Origin: Trueperaceae bacterium
GTDB taxonomy: Bacteria; Deinococcota; Deinococci; Deinococcales; Trueperaceae
Direction of reading: 5' to 3'
Assembly (NCBI GenBank): GCA_030147925.1
Contig: JASBUK010000077.1
Coordinates: 1-33,463 of the forward strand
Length of the DNA: 33,463 nt
This document shows, piece after piece, positions 8,740 to 16,741 of this stretch. Below the pieces are notes generated by a model. That model was not told where the DNA came from and ran no database searches. It saw only the letters and a list, made by a program, of their open reading frames with translations. Numbering within the stretch: the stretch's first letter is position 1; the number at the start of each line of letters is the position of its first letter. The translations under genes and the position numbers were made by a program.

Positions 8740-10047
8740 TCACGAGTTTTGCTTATCGTTTCCCGCTAGCACCGAGACCAAAACCTTATCCACCTTGCCC
8801 CGGTCCATGTCCACCACCTCAAAACGCAGGCCGGACCACTCGAACTGCTCAGTAGGGCTGGGCAGATGCCCGAGCCGGGCCACTACAAAACCCCCTACCG
8901 TCGCATGAGGCTCCAAAGCATCATCAGCTGACGGGCTGATGCCAAACAGCTCCCGAAAATCATCTATTGACAAAAGACCGTCAATCAGCCAGGAACCTTC
9001 CTCACGCTGCACCGCTTTGGGTTGCTCGAGCTCCTCGGGAGTAGGAATATTGCCAACCAAGCCTTCCAATAAATCCCTTAAGGTCAGCACGCCTTCGATA
9101 CCGCCGTATTCGTCAACAACCAGACCCAGATGAGCACCGCTTTGTTTGAACTGTTCAAGGGCGCGTAAAGCAGACATTGACTCCGGTAAAAACAGCGGCT
9201 GCTGCACTAATGCAGCGATTTCTAGGGTTTCCCCTTTGAGGCACATTAAGAGCAAGTCGCGGGCACTGACGATCCCTTCGACCTGATCTATGTCTTGGCG
9301 GCTGACCACAAAAAAACTGTGTGCGTGTTGGCTTAGGCGCCCTTGCATGGTTGCTAGGTCATCGTTTAGATCAAGCCAGGCGATATTATGCCTTGGCGTC
9401 ATCAGGGTTTGAATACGCCGTTCTCCAAACCAAAAGACGTTCTCGATGATGTCATGTTCGGCTTCCTCAAATACGCCGGCGGCAGCGCCTTGTTTAAGCA
9501 AGCCCGTGATTTCGGCTTCGCTCACCGGCGGTCTACCGCTGTCTGCTAGGGGCAAGAGGCGCAAGACCCCGTTGGTTGAAGCGCTGAGAAAAGCAACCAA
9601 AGGAGCCGCTAATCTCGCAAGCAGCTTCATGAAACTGGCTACCGACAGGGCTGTTGTTTCGGGGTTGCTAAGGGCTATGCGTTTGGGCACTAATTCGCCG
9701 ATAATCAAAGTCAGATAGGTGATAAGAGCGACTACTAAAGCTAAACTAAGAGGCTGGCTATAGGGTTTGAGCCAGGCAACCTGATCAAACAGTTGTGCCA
9801 GCGGTTCCGCCAAGGCTCTACCTCCAACCGCGCCCGCCACAATAGCAATCAGGGTAATGCCAATCTGCACCGCCGAGAGAAAGCGCGTAGGGCGGTCATA
9901 GAGCTCGAGCGCCACTGTAGCCCGTCCGTCACCGGCTTCGGCCAACTGTTGCAGCCTGAAACGCCGTGAACTCACGATGGCCGTCTCCGCTAAGGCAAAA
10001 AGACCGTTTAACAGAATGAGTAAGAAGATAACAGCGGTTTCTAGCAT
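8740..10047 (-). CDS. CNNM/CorC-type membrane protein (DUF21-CBS-CorC_HlyC)
   Basis: The N-terminal half is a DUF21/CNNM membrane domain with several hydrophobic segments (e.g. VIFLLILLNGLFALAETAI, LALVVALITYLTLIIGELVPKR). Two CBS motifs follow (from about 215, VMTPR-like LMTPRHNIAWLDL, and about 285-330). A CorC_HlyC transporter-associated domain lies at the C-terminus (about 350-430, DEYGGIEGVLTL just before it). Proteins of this family are linked to Mg2+/Co2+ efflux or resistance; the older name hemolysin is misleading. GAGGTG at 10053-10058 overlaps a potential GTG start at 10056, so the ATG at 10047 is preferred, giving 435 residues. A small element-like repeat lies upstream and may affect its promoter. 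Confidence 0.88.
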   Translation of the reverse strand: MLETAVIFLLILLNGLFALAETAIVSSRRFRLQQLAEAGDGRATVALELYDRPTRFLSAVQIGITLIAIVAGAVGGRALAEPLAQLFDQVAWLKPYSQPLSLALVVALITYLTLIIGELVPKRIALSNPETTALSVASFMKLLARLAAPLVAFLSASTNGVLRLLPLADSGRPPVSEAEITGLLKQGAAAGVFEEAEHDIIENVFWFGERRIQTLMTPRHNIAWLDLNDDLATMQGRLSQHAHSFFVVSRQDIDQVEGIVSARDLLLMCLKGETLEIAALVQQPLFLPESMSALRALEQFKQSGAHLGLVVDEYGGIEGVLTLRDLLEGLVGNIPTPEELEQPKAVQREEGSWLIDGLLSIDDFRELFGISPSADDALEPHATVGGFVVARLGHLPSPTEQFEWSGLRFEVVDMDRGKVDKVLVSVLAGNDKQNS

Positions 10048-10085
10048 CTTGGTCACCTCGGTTTTTAGCGACGCTTAGTTTTATT

Positions 10086-10313
10086 GGCGGTGTACCACAA
10101 ATTGTGTAAAGAGGTGAGTAGTTTGTGGTGAGTGGTTAGGTGGGAAAAACGTTTTTAGAAAACCCTCCGCTGAGTTCTTTTTCACTGGAGCTTAACAATT
10201 GACGGATTCCATTTGTCTGAATAATTTTTATCATCACTAGAAAATCTCTACTTTCCTCTTTCCACTTTTTACTTTCCACTTTCTCTTTTACACCCAATTT
10301 GGGACAGCTTCGT
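10086..10313 (+). mobile_element. MITE-like element, copy 1
   Basis: The left end, GGCGGTGTACCACAAATTG (10086-10104), and the right end containing CAATTTGGGACA (10295-10306) form an imperfect inverted repeat about 25 bp deep. Both end types recur in opposite orientation at 24666-24757. Flanking bases TTAGTTTTATT (10075-10085) and TTAGTATTACT (10314-10324) match at 9 of 11 and could be a decayed target duplication. The interior has a pyrimidine-rich stretch (10240-10290) and no convincing gene. The family is not identified. Confidence 0.5.
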
Positions 10314-10331
10314 TTAGTATTACTACCAGCA

Positions 10332-12056
10332 TTACTGCGGCACAATGAGCACCATCGCCGGAAAGATCATATCCGGGTCATCAATCAGATGCGCGTTGGC
10401 CACCAATATATCCGGCCAGCGGTTGCCGTCACGATAAAAGAATGCCGCAATAGAAGAAAGTGAGTCGGCTGGCTGTACCGTGTAGATGCCCCTTGCACCC
10501 GTGAGTCTGGCCACTTCACTTTGTACTTGTTCTAACTCCTGTCTTGTACGCTCGAGCTCAAGTCTCTGCGTTTCGGTAACGGTGCTGAGTTGCGACGCTT
10601 CTTCTAACAACGCGGCATAGCGCGAACTTAGGTCGCTGGCCCTTGCCTGGGCCGTTTCCAATTCGCCGGTTGTGCGAATCAAGCGCTCTGTTAGGGTCTC
10701 ACTGCGGTTTTCAAGCTGATTCAGTTGGTCTAAGAGCAAGTCCCGCTCGGTCATGGTTTGCTCGAGCCGCTGGGTAAAAGCCTGGTTTTGTTCGGCTAAA
10801 GAGGCGCTCTGCAAACGTTCTGTTTCAAGTTCGCGAGAGATTTGCTTGACTTCGTTTTGAAGTGCTTCGCTCTGGCTTTGCACTTCCGCAAGTCGGCCCT
10901 GATACTCCTCAACTGCCGCAGTGAGTTCTTCTTGTCTTTTATTTAACTCAGCATTTAACGATTCGTTATTTTCCCTTAGGTCAGCAAGTTGAGTCTGGAG
11001 ACTAACAATTTCGGCTTGCGCTTCCTCTTGTGCAGCGTTGGCTTCTGTCAAGGAGCTATCCAGTTGACTTAGCTGCTCTTGTAAATCAGCGTTTTGCTGT
11101 TGCAGCGTAGCAAGTTCCCCCAACTGGCTGTCGCGTTCGGCAACTAGCGCTTGGCTGTTAATCTCGGCTTCGTCAAGTTGGGCTTGGAGACTATCGCGTT
11201 CCTGACGCAAAACGGCAAGTTCGCTGTTTAGCGCCTCTAGCTGAGTTGCGAGGTCTTGGGGTTGCGCAGCGGCCAGCGCCAGTTGTTCACGTAAGCGCTC
11301 ACTTTGCGCTTCCATCTCGCTTCGCTCGCGGCTTGCCTCGGCCTGCATGGCGGCCAAGTCAGCCGTTAAGCGGGCATTTTCAGCGGCCAGAGCTTCCTGG
11401 TTGGTTGCGGCCTGGGCGCTTTGCGCGTTTAGTACTTTGATACGCGCGGTCAAGACATCTAGTTCACTTTGGCGTTGCTTAAGCTCTGCTGCTAAGGCTT
11501 CTAGCTGCGTTTCTAAGCCAAGCCTTTGTTCCTTAGTTCTGGCAAGTTCTGCTTGCAAAAGGGTGCGCTCTGTCGCGATGTCCCGCCGCGACTGCTTAAC
11601 GGCGAGCAACTGCGCTGCTAACTCTGTGCGGCTGGCGCTCAGAGTGGTGAGTTCTTGCTCGAGCCCAGCCAACTTATCCTGTTGCGCGTTGATAGTCTCG
11701 TTTAGCTCGTCAAACTGACTTTGGGATTCAGCAAGCCGATCTTGTAGCGTGGTCTGGGCAATTTGTAAAAGCTCATTTTGCCCGCTAAGCTCCTTGGCAC
11801 GCTGTGCTAGTTCCTGCGCTTGGGCAAGCTCGGCTTCGAGACTCGAAACAGTCTCGCGCGAAGCCGCTAAATCCGCTGCAAGGGTGGTGTTAGTCTCTTG
11901 AGCGTTCGTTAGCTCCTCTTGAAGGCTACTCACTTGTTGCTGGAGTTGCTCGTTCTGCGAACTTAAATCCCGCTCGCGCTGGCTCGGACCACAAGCCGCG
12001 AGTACCGTGATTAGCGAGAATGCGAGACCCCATCGAACTGCTTTTCTGGCGGACAT
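10332..12056 (-). CDS. Coiled-coil lipoprotein with C-terminal LysM domain
   Basis: 574 residues, with AAGGAGG 7 nt before the ATG. The N-terminus is a lipoprotein signal peptide ending VLAAC (Cys22). Residues about 28-515 are an almost unbroken heptad-type coiled coil rich in Gln, Glu, Leu and Ala (for example LQQQVSSLQEELTNAQ), broken by few prolines or glycines. The last 55 residues form a LysM-like peptidoglycan-binding domain (GIYTVQPADSLSSIAAFFY, then NRWPDILVANAHLI and MVLIVPQ). The layout suggests a membrane-anchored rod reaching the cell wall, perhaps with a structural or division-related role. The specific function is not known. The coiled coil makes long-range homology calls unreliable. 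Confidence 0.82.
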   Translation of the reverse strand: MSARKAVRWGLAFSLITVLAACGPSQRERDLSSQNEQLQQQVSSLQEELTNAQETNTTLAADLAASRETVSSLEAELAQAQELAQRAKELSGQNELLQIAQTTLQDRLAESQSQFDELNETINAQQDKLAGLEQELTTLSASRTELAAQLLAVKQSRRDIATERTLLQAELARTKEQRLGLETQLEALAAELKQRQSELDVLTARIKVLNAQSAQAATNQEALAAENARLTADLAAMQAEASRERSEMEAQSERLREQLALAAAQPQDLATQLEALNSELAVLRQERDSLQAQLDEAEINSQALVAERDSQLGELATLQQQNADLQEQLSQLDSSLTEANAAQEEAQAEIVSLQTQLADLRENNESLNAELNKRQEELTAAVEEYQGRLAEVQSQSEALQNEVKQISRELETERLQSASLAEQNQAFTQRLEQTMTERDLLLDQLNQLENRSETLTERLIRTTGELETAQARASDLSSRYAALLEEASQLSTVTETQRLELERTRQELEQVQSEVARLTGARGIYTVQPADSLSSIAAFFYRDGNRWPDILVANAHLIDDPDMIFPAMVLIVPQ

Positions 12057-12265
12057 GACATTACCTCCTTAAGCAACGTGGGCTAGTGTTTCAGTTAGTT
12101 TACAACGCAGACACATCCTTAAGTGGCAGAGCTTCGCTCATCACGGAAAGAACAATTTTGTCCGGAGATTTAAGGCGAGAACAAACTAACACCCTAGGCT
12201 GACCCTGGCATTTATGATGATTCAGCTTAGCTACACAAGGGCTCGAGCAAAGGAGGCCGAAGTTC

Positions 12266-12841
12266 ATGTTTAAGGCACAGGTTGACTATCTTGAGGGCAG
12301 GGTTCACACCGTTGACTATCGGATTTACTGCGCCCTGCATCCTACAGTGGGAGTCGGCGTGGCCGAACACATGAACCGCAACGACCGCGCTGTCTTGCCG
12401 GTGACCGATGCTATGGTCTACGGCAAAGGCTTTCAGCACCCACCGGGTTTTGAAGAGCTGGGCAGTTCACTGTCGTTTATGGTCATCCCCAAAGATCGAA
12501 TTTTATGGATCAAAGGGGGCTATTTTGATAAAAAAGACGCCCATCAATACGAAGTGAAACGCGTCATCATCTTCTTTGCAGATCACTTCTTATTGGGTGA
12601 TCTCAGGATGACTAAAGACTCGCGTATCTCCGATTATCTAAACAGTGTAATTGCCCAACGACCCTTTCACCGGCTGTATAACGCCTCTTTGGGTGTCTTA
12701 GCAGAGGGAGAGCCCGTCACCAAGATAAAACCTCTCGAGAGGTTTGACCTGCTAACTGTAAATCTGGCCAATATTACGGGCATGGGCGAGCCGCAGGGCT
12801 TTGATCCGCTACGTTTAGAGGACCCTGATGCCGAAACGTGA
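12266..12841 (+). CDS. Hypothetical protein, unrecognised family
   Basis: 191 residues. AAAGGAGG at about 12249-12256 sits 8-9 nt before the ATG, which makes this a convincing gene. The product is soluble, without a signal peptide or membrane segment. Visible stretches are CALHPTVGVGVAEHMNRNDR, LSFMVIPKDRILWIKGGYF and KRVIIFFADHFLLGDLRM, alternating beta-like and polar segments consistent with a small beta-rich domain. I cannot assign a family or function. It stands alone between the LysM lipoprotein (divergent) and hemA (same strand, 110-nt gap). A GCTCGAGC palindrome lies immediately before its ribosome-binding site, the only copy outside coding sequence. Confidence 0.75.
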   Translation: MFKAQVDYLEGRVHTVDYRIYCALHPTVGVGVAEHMNRNDRAVLPVTDAMVYGKGFQHPPGFEELGSSLSFMVIPKDRILWIKGGYFDKKDAHQYEVKRVIIFFADHFLLGDLRMTKDSRISDYLNSVIAQRPFHRLYNASLGVLAEGEPVTKIKPLERFDLLTVNLANITGMGEPQGFDPLRLEDPDAET

Positions 12842-12898
12842 AGAATCAAGCTATCGGGTTGATATTGTTATGGCCATATCCTGCCAGCCTGCAGAACT

Positions 12899-12920
12899 AT
12901 GACACTTTCATGACACTTCC
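12899..12920 (+). promoter_or_regulatory. Tandem 11-bp direct repeat upstream of hemA (candidate regulator site)
   Basis: ATGACACTT occurs at 12899-12907 and again at 12910-12918, an exact 11-bp period. OmpR/PhoB-type response regulators bind as tandem dimers to direct repeats of about this period. A regulator of that class is encoded in the same gene cluster. The repeat ends 33 nt before the hemA start. Confidence 0.45.
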
Positions 12921-12939
12921 TAAAGTCCATAAGTTTTAA

Positions 12940-12951
12940 CATAGTTACTTA
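12940..12951 (+). promoter_or_regulatory. hemA: Candidate -10 element for leaderless hemA
   Basis: CATAGT lies at -12 to -7 relative to the GTG start at 12952, and no Shine-Dalgarno sequence precedes the start. The same arrangement, GATAGT then TAATTT then ATG, precedes miaA at 28707-28718. The start itself is well fixed because an in-frame TAA lies at 12937-12939. Confidence 0.4.
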
Positions 12952-14109
12952 GTGGAACGACTTGCACTTATTGGCGTCTCGCATCGTCGGGGCGGCGCCA
13001 GCGCCTTAGAAAGCTGGCAAAGCAGCTTTGAACCTAAAATACTTAATGAGCTAAACGGTCTCGGTTTTTCCGAGTGGGTGCCGCTCATTACCTGCAACCG
13101 CTGGGATTTAGTCGTGGCTCTGCCCGAAGAAGTGAATATAGAACAAGCGCGGCAAAAGCTCATCCCTGCCGGACAAGACATAAAACCCTATGCCTACTTA
13201 GGTGACGGTGCCCTAGAGCAGATAACCCGCATTGCCGCCTCGCTCGACTCCTTAAATCCTGGCGAGGATCAGATCATGAAACAAGTGCGTGAGGCCTTTG
13301 TCGAGGCGCGGGTAGCCGGTAGCACCGGCCCGCTGACCTCTTTTGCCTTTCACACCGCGCTGCGCATTGCTAAAAAAGTGCGGCGCGAGGTGGCCTTAGC
13401 GCCTATGAACACCTCGCTATTTAGCTTAGCGCGGCCCGAGCTCGAGCAGCATTTGCCGCCTAAAGCCACCATAGCGATTCTGGGTGCTGGTGAAATAGGC
13501 ACGCTGGCCGCCAAAACGCTCTCCGAAAAGGCGGGCGTCAAACTTATGATTGTAAACCGCAGCCCCAAAAGAGCGCAGCTACTGGCTGAGAGCCTGGGTG
13601 CCGACAGCCTGAGCTTAAGCGACTTTTTAGCACAACCACCCAGACTTGACGCCCTAATCTGCGCCACTCCGGTCAAGAGACTGGTTGATGAGAAGCTGCT
13701 CGATAAATTGCCCGCGCTAAAGATTGTGGTGGATTTGGGCATCCCGCGCAATATCGAGGCCGAGGCGGCGCGTCGGCGTAATTTGCCGGTGCTGGATGTT
13801 GACAGCCTACAGCTCGCCGGATACCAGCGGCGCGAGGAACTCATCAGCAAGCTGGCCGAAGCCGAAGACTTGGTGCAAAAAGAGCTCGAGCTAGCCCTTA
13901 GTGAGTGGACAGAGAGGCAACTGGGGCCATCTATCAAAAAACTGCGGGACTGGTATTTAGAAACCATTGGCGATGACTTGCCCCCGGAAGAAGCAGCAAG
14001 ATTAGCCCACAAGTTCGCCCATGTGCCTGTTAAAGGTTTGCGTGCACTAGCCAGAGAACACGGTCTTGAAGCGGCTAAGACCTTTTTAGCCGAAACGGGC
14101 TTGTTATGA
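12952..14109 (+). CDS. hemA: Glutamyl-tRNA reductase (HemA)
   Basis: Reduces glutamyl-tRNA(Glu) to glutamate-1-semialdehyde with NADPH, the committed step of C5-pathway heme synthesis. 385 residues, slightly short for the family. The N-terminal catalytic domain has ITCNR with the nucleophile Cys48. LNPGEDQIMKQVREAF and FHTALRIAKKVR match conserved family blocks. The NADPH-binding domain starts at AILGAGEIGTLAAKTL, followed by MIVNRSPKRAQ. The C-terminal helical dimerisation region contains LRDWYLETIGDDL. GTG is the only possible start after an in-frame TAA at 12937-12939. First gene of the hem cluster; its last codons overlap hemC (ATGA). Confidence 0.95.
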   Translation: MERLALIGVSHRRGGASALESWQSSFEPKILNELNGLGFSEWVPLITCNRWDLVVALPEEVNIEQARQKLIPAGQDIKPYAYLGDGALEQITRIAASLDSLNPGEDQIMKQVREAFVEARVAGSTGPLTSFAFHTALRIAKKVRREVALAPMNTSLFSLARPELEQHLPPKATIAILGAGEIGTLAAKTLSEKAGVKLMIVNRSPKRAQLLAESLGADSLSLSDFLAQPPRLDALICATPVKRLVDEKLLDKLPALKIVVDLGIPRNIEAEAARRRNLPVLDVDSLQLAGYQRREELISKLAEAEDLVQKELELALSEWTERQLGPSIKKLRDWYLETIGDDLPPEEAARLAHKFAHVPVKGLRALAREHGLEAAKTFLAETGLL

Positions 14110-15005
14110 AAAATATTCGCATTGCCACTCGCAGGAGTGATTTGGCCTTGTGGCAGGCCAACTGGGTCAAGTCTCGTCTAGAAGCGCTGGGTCACAAAGC
14201 CGAACTGGTCTTGATTGAAACGCAAGGCGACCTTAACTTGCAGGCCTTTAAGCTACTGCCAGGGCAAGGGTTTTTTACTAAGGCCGTGCAAGACGCGGTT
14301 ATTAACAAAACGGCGGACTTAGCAGTTCACTCTTTTAAAGACCTGCCCAGCGCTACTATGTCGGGGCTCGAGCTGGCCGCCATGAGTGAACGCGCCGACC
14401 CACGCGACGTGCTGCTGATTCGCCTCGAAGTATTCACTCCAGCAAGCTCTCCCCTGCCACTAAAAACAGGCATCACGGTAGGCACCAGCGCCGTGCGCAG
14501 GCAAGCTCAGCTTAAACATTTGCGTGCCGACCTTGAGCTTAAGGAGTTGCGCGGCAATATACCGACCCGGGTACAAAAGCTCCGTGACGGCCTATACGAT
14601 ACCATCGTGCTGGCTGCCGCCGGAATAAAGCGTCTAAAACTTGACCTCGCTGGGCTTAAGCTATATCCGCTCTCGCCCGATGTCTTGGTGCCGGCTCCGG
14701 CCCAGGGTGTGGTGGCCATCGAATGTCGCCGTGAAGACTTTGAATTGGCCAGCATCTTAACCGAACTACACTCGCCGGAAAGCCATCGCGCAGTAGCCGC
14801 CGAACGTGGTCTGATGGCCATGCTTAAAGGGGGTTGTCAACTGGCGCTGGGCGCTCACGCCACCTTAGATAAAGGCGCTATCACCCTAAGCGCCTGGTAT
14901 GAAGGCAAACAAATTAGCGTGCAAGATGTCTCGGCGGAAGGCGCGGCGTTTTTGGCCTACGAGGCACTGGGCCGCCCCGTACCCCAGTCTGAGGTAGAAG
15001 TTTGA
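14106..15005 (+). CDS. hemC: Hydroxymethylbilane synthase / porphobilinogen deaminase (HemC)
   Basis: Polymerises four porphobilinogens into hydroxymethylbilane. 299 residues. The family opening RIATRRSDLALWQANWVKS is clear. The catalytic aspartate is Asp79 in VHSFKDLP. GTSAVRRQAQL and LRGNIPTRVQKL are the basic substrate-binding blocks. VPAPAQGVVAIECR is conserved. The dipyrromethane cofactor would attach to Cys244 in KGGCQLALGAHA; most family members read GGCQVPIG here, so the residues after the cysteine are slightly unusual. Its ATG overlaps the hemA stop and its TGA overlaps the TTG start of hemD, so translation of the three is probably coupled. Confidence 0.96.
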   Translation: MKNIRIATRRSDLALWQANWVKSRLEALGHKAELVLIETQGDLNLQAFKLLPGQGFFTKAVQDAVINKTADLAVHSFKDLPSATMSGLELAAMSERADPRDVLLIRLEVFTPASSPLPLKTGITVGTSAVRRQAQLKHLRADLELKELRGNIPTRVQKLRDGLYDTIVLAAAGIKRLKLDLAGLKLYPLSPDVLVPAPAQGVVAIECRREDFELASILTELHSPESHRAVAAERGLMAMLKGGCQLALGAHATLDKGAITLSAWYEGKQISVQDVSAEGAAFLAYEALGRPVPQSEVEV

Positions 15006-15688
15006 GAATTGCCCTCACGCAATCCCAAGGGCGACTTGAAGGGCTCGAGCAGGCCTTGCGTGAACGCGGCCATGAAGTGCTGCGTAGCCCGCTGATCAAA
15101 ACCGAAACTCTGCTTAGCGATAATGTACGCCAGCGCGCTTATGAGTTGTTGGCTTGTCCCTGGCTGCTCTTTACCAGTCCGGCAGGGGTCGAAGCCTGGC
15201 AGGACTTAGAGCTGCCTTTACAAGGCGTCACCGCCAAAATCGGTACGGTTGGCGCTAAGACCGCTAAAACCCTCAAGAACTTTGGTGCGCGGGTCAGCCT
15301 GGTTGCCAAAACAGCAAATGCCGCTGGCCTGGCCCAAAGCTTTTTGGAAAATCCTCAGGCCAAAGGCCCGGTGGGTTTACTCCGCGGAGACCGCGCCTTG
15401 CCCACCTTGCAGGATGAACTTGAAAAAAACAGTATCGAGACACGTCCCCTGGTCATCTACCGCACAGTCATGCTCGACTGGCCGGTAGAAGATATCGATA
15501 TCATCTTGCTCTCGAGCCCTTCGGCGGTAGAAGCGTTGCCGCCCGAAGTCGGTATGAACAGCAAACTGGTCACCCTCGGCCCCAGCACGGCCGCCGCCGC
15601 CGCCGAGTACGGCTGGCGCAGTGTTCAGGCCGAAGCCCCTGACGCACCAGCGGTTCTAAGGGCCATTGAAAGGTTGGTAAAGACATGA
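15002..15688 (+). CDS. hemD: Uroporphyrinogen-III synthase (HemD)
   Basis: Cyclises hydroxymethylbilane with inversion of ring D to give uroporphyrinogen III. 228 residues, close to the usual 240-260. HemD sequences vary widely; the supporting blocks are RIALTQSQGRLEGLEQAL, LLFTSPAGVEAW, KIGTVGAKTAKTL, GPVGLLRGDRA, IILLSSPSAVEAL and VTLGPSTAAAAAEYGW. The last corresponds to the conserved GxxTAxAxxxxG segment. Translation starts at TTG (15002), overlapping the hemC stop as TTGA. Its end overlaps hemB (ATGA). Context and sequence agree, so the call is firm. Confidence 0.92.
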   Translation: MRIALTQSQGRLEGLEQALRERGHEVLRSPLIKTETLLSDNVRQRAYELLACPWLLFTSPAGVEAWQDLELPLQGVTAKIGTVGAKTAKTLKNFGARVSLVAKTANAAGLAQSFLENPQAKGPVGLLRGDRALPTLQDELEKNSIETRPLVIYRTVMLDWPVEDIDIILLSSPSAVEALPPEVGMNSKLVTLGPSTAAAAAEYGWRSVQAEAPDAPAVLRAIERLVKT

Positions 15689-16713
15689 CAATCGCACAAA
15701 GACAGGCTATGCAACTGAGCAAACGCCCGCGCAGACTACGCAGCAGCGCCGCCATGCGCGAACTGGTAGCGGAAACCACTTTAAGTGCCCATGACTTTAT
15801 TGCCCCGTTCTTTGTGATACCCGGCAAAGCTATAGAACAACCCATCGCAGCACTACCCGGCATCTCGCGTTTTAGCAGTGATCGGCTTTTAGCAGAGCTC
15901 GAGCACGCCCTTGAACTCGGGGTCAAAGCCGCCCTGCTCTTTGGCGTAGTCCCAACAGAAGCCAAATCTCAGACGGGCAAAAGCGCTGCTGATCCACAAG
16001 GCCCGGTGGTAAGCGCCTTAAAAGCGGCCAGGCAAGCCTTTGGCAACGACCTGACCTTGCTGACCGATGTTTGCCTTTGTGGCTATACCGATCACGGTCA
16101 CTGCGGTCTGCTAAAAGAAACTCCGCGAGGCTGGGTGGTGGATAATGACAGCAGCTTAGAGCAGCTTGCCCGCATGGCCTTAGCACACGCAGAAGCCGGG
16201 GCGGACATGGTTTCACCTTCGGACATGATGGATGGGCGCGTGGCCTATCTGCGCGACAGTCTCGATGCTCAAGGACACAGCTCCGTTGGCATTTTGTCCT
16301 ATGCGGTTAAATACGCCTCGGCATTTTATGGCCCCTTTCGCGATGCCGCTGGTTCTGCCCCCAGCAGTTCTGTAAGCATTCGTGACCGCAAGACTTATCA
16401 GATGGACCCGCGCAATACCCGGGAAGCTCTGCGTGAGGCGGTGCTGGACGAGAGCGAGGCTGCCGATATGCTCATGGTCAAACCGGCTCTGCCCTATCTC
16501 GATATTTTGTCTCATGTCCGGCAACATTCCTCTTTGCCTTTAGTCGCTTACAATGTCAGCGGTGAATACGCCATGATTAAGGCCGCCGCCGCTGCCGCCG
16601 CCCTGGAGGAAGCCGCCGCCGTTAAAGAAAGCCTTATAGCCATGCGCCGCGCCGGTGCCGACCTGATTATTAGCTATCACGCACTAGAAGCGCTGGAGAA
16701 GGGTTGGATATAA
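15685..16713 (+). CDS. hemB: Porphobilinogen synthase / delta-aminolevulinate dehydratase (HemB)
   Basis: Condenses two 5-aminolevulinates into porphobilinogen. 342 residues, normal for the family. The active-site lysines are Lys209 in SYAVKYASAFYGPFRDA and Lys266 in MLMVKPALPYLD, which forms the Schiff base. A three-cysteine metal site, DVCLCGYTDHGHCG (Cys130, Cys132, Cys140), marks a zinc-dependent enzyme rather than the aspartate-rich magnesium type. Its ATG overlaps the hemD stop. Gene order hemACDB places it after HemD although it acts earlier in the pathway. A short alanine-rich run (KAAAAAAALEEAAA) interrupts the otherwise conserved C-terminal part. Confidence 0.96.
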   Translation: MTIAQRQAMQLSKRPRRLRSSAAMRELVAETTLSAHDFIAPFFVIPGKAIEQPIAALPGISRFSSDRLLAELEHALELGVKAALLFGVVPTEAKSQTGKSAADPQGPVVSALKAARQAFGNDLTLLTDVCLCGYTDHGHCGLLKETPRGWVVDNDSSLEQLARMALAHAEAGADMVSPSDMMDGRVAYLRDSLDAQGHSSVGILSYAVKYASAFYGPFRDAAGSAPSSSVSIRDRKTYQMDPRNTREALREAVLDESEAADMLMVKPALPYLDILSHVRQHSSLPLVAYNVSGEYAMIKAAAAAAALEEAAAVKESLIAMRRAGADLIISYHALEALEKGWI

Positions 16714-16741
16714 AAGTAAGTCCGCAACTTTTTGTAAGAAG

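Noticed and set aside
10136-10345. 69-codon open frame between the CorC-like and LysM genes
   Set aside because: It lies in the element-like repeat, overlaps the end of the LysM gene and has no protein-like pattern.
13350-14012. 220-codon open frame opposite hemA
   Set aside because: Antisense shadow of a well-supported gene; composition is Ser-rich and not protein-like.
15490-15498. TCTCGAGC in hemD, considered as another iterated palindrome copy
   Set aside because: The first base differs, so it is not the 8-bp palindrome; the same applies to the CTCGAG cores near 12733 and 21405.
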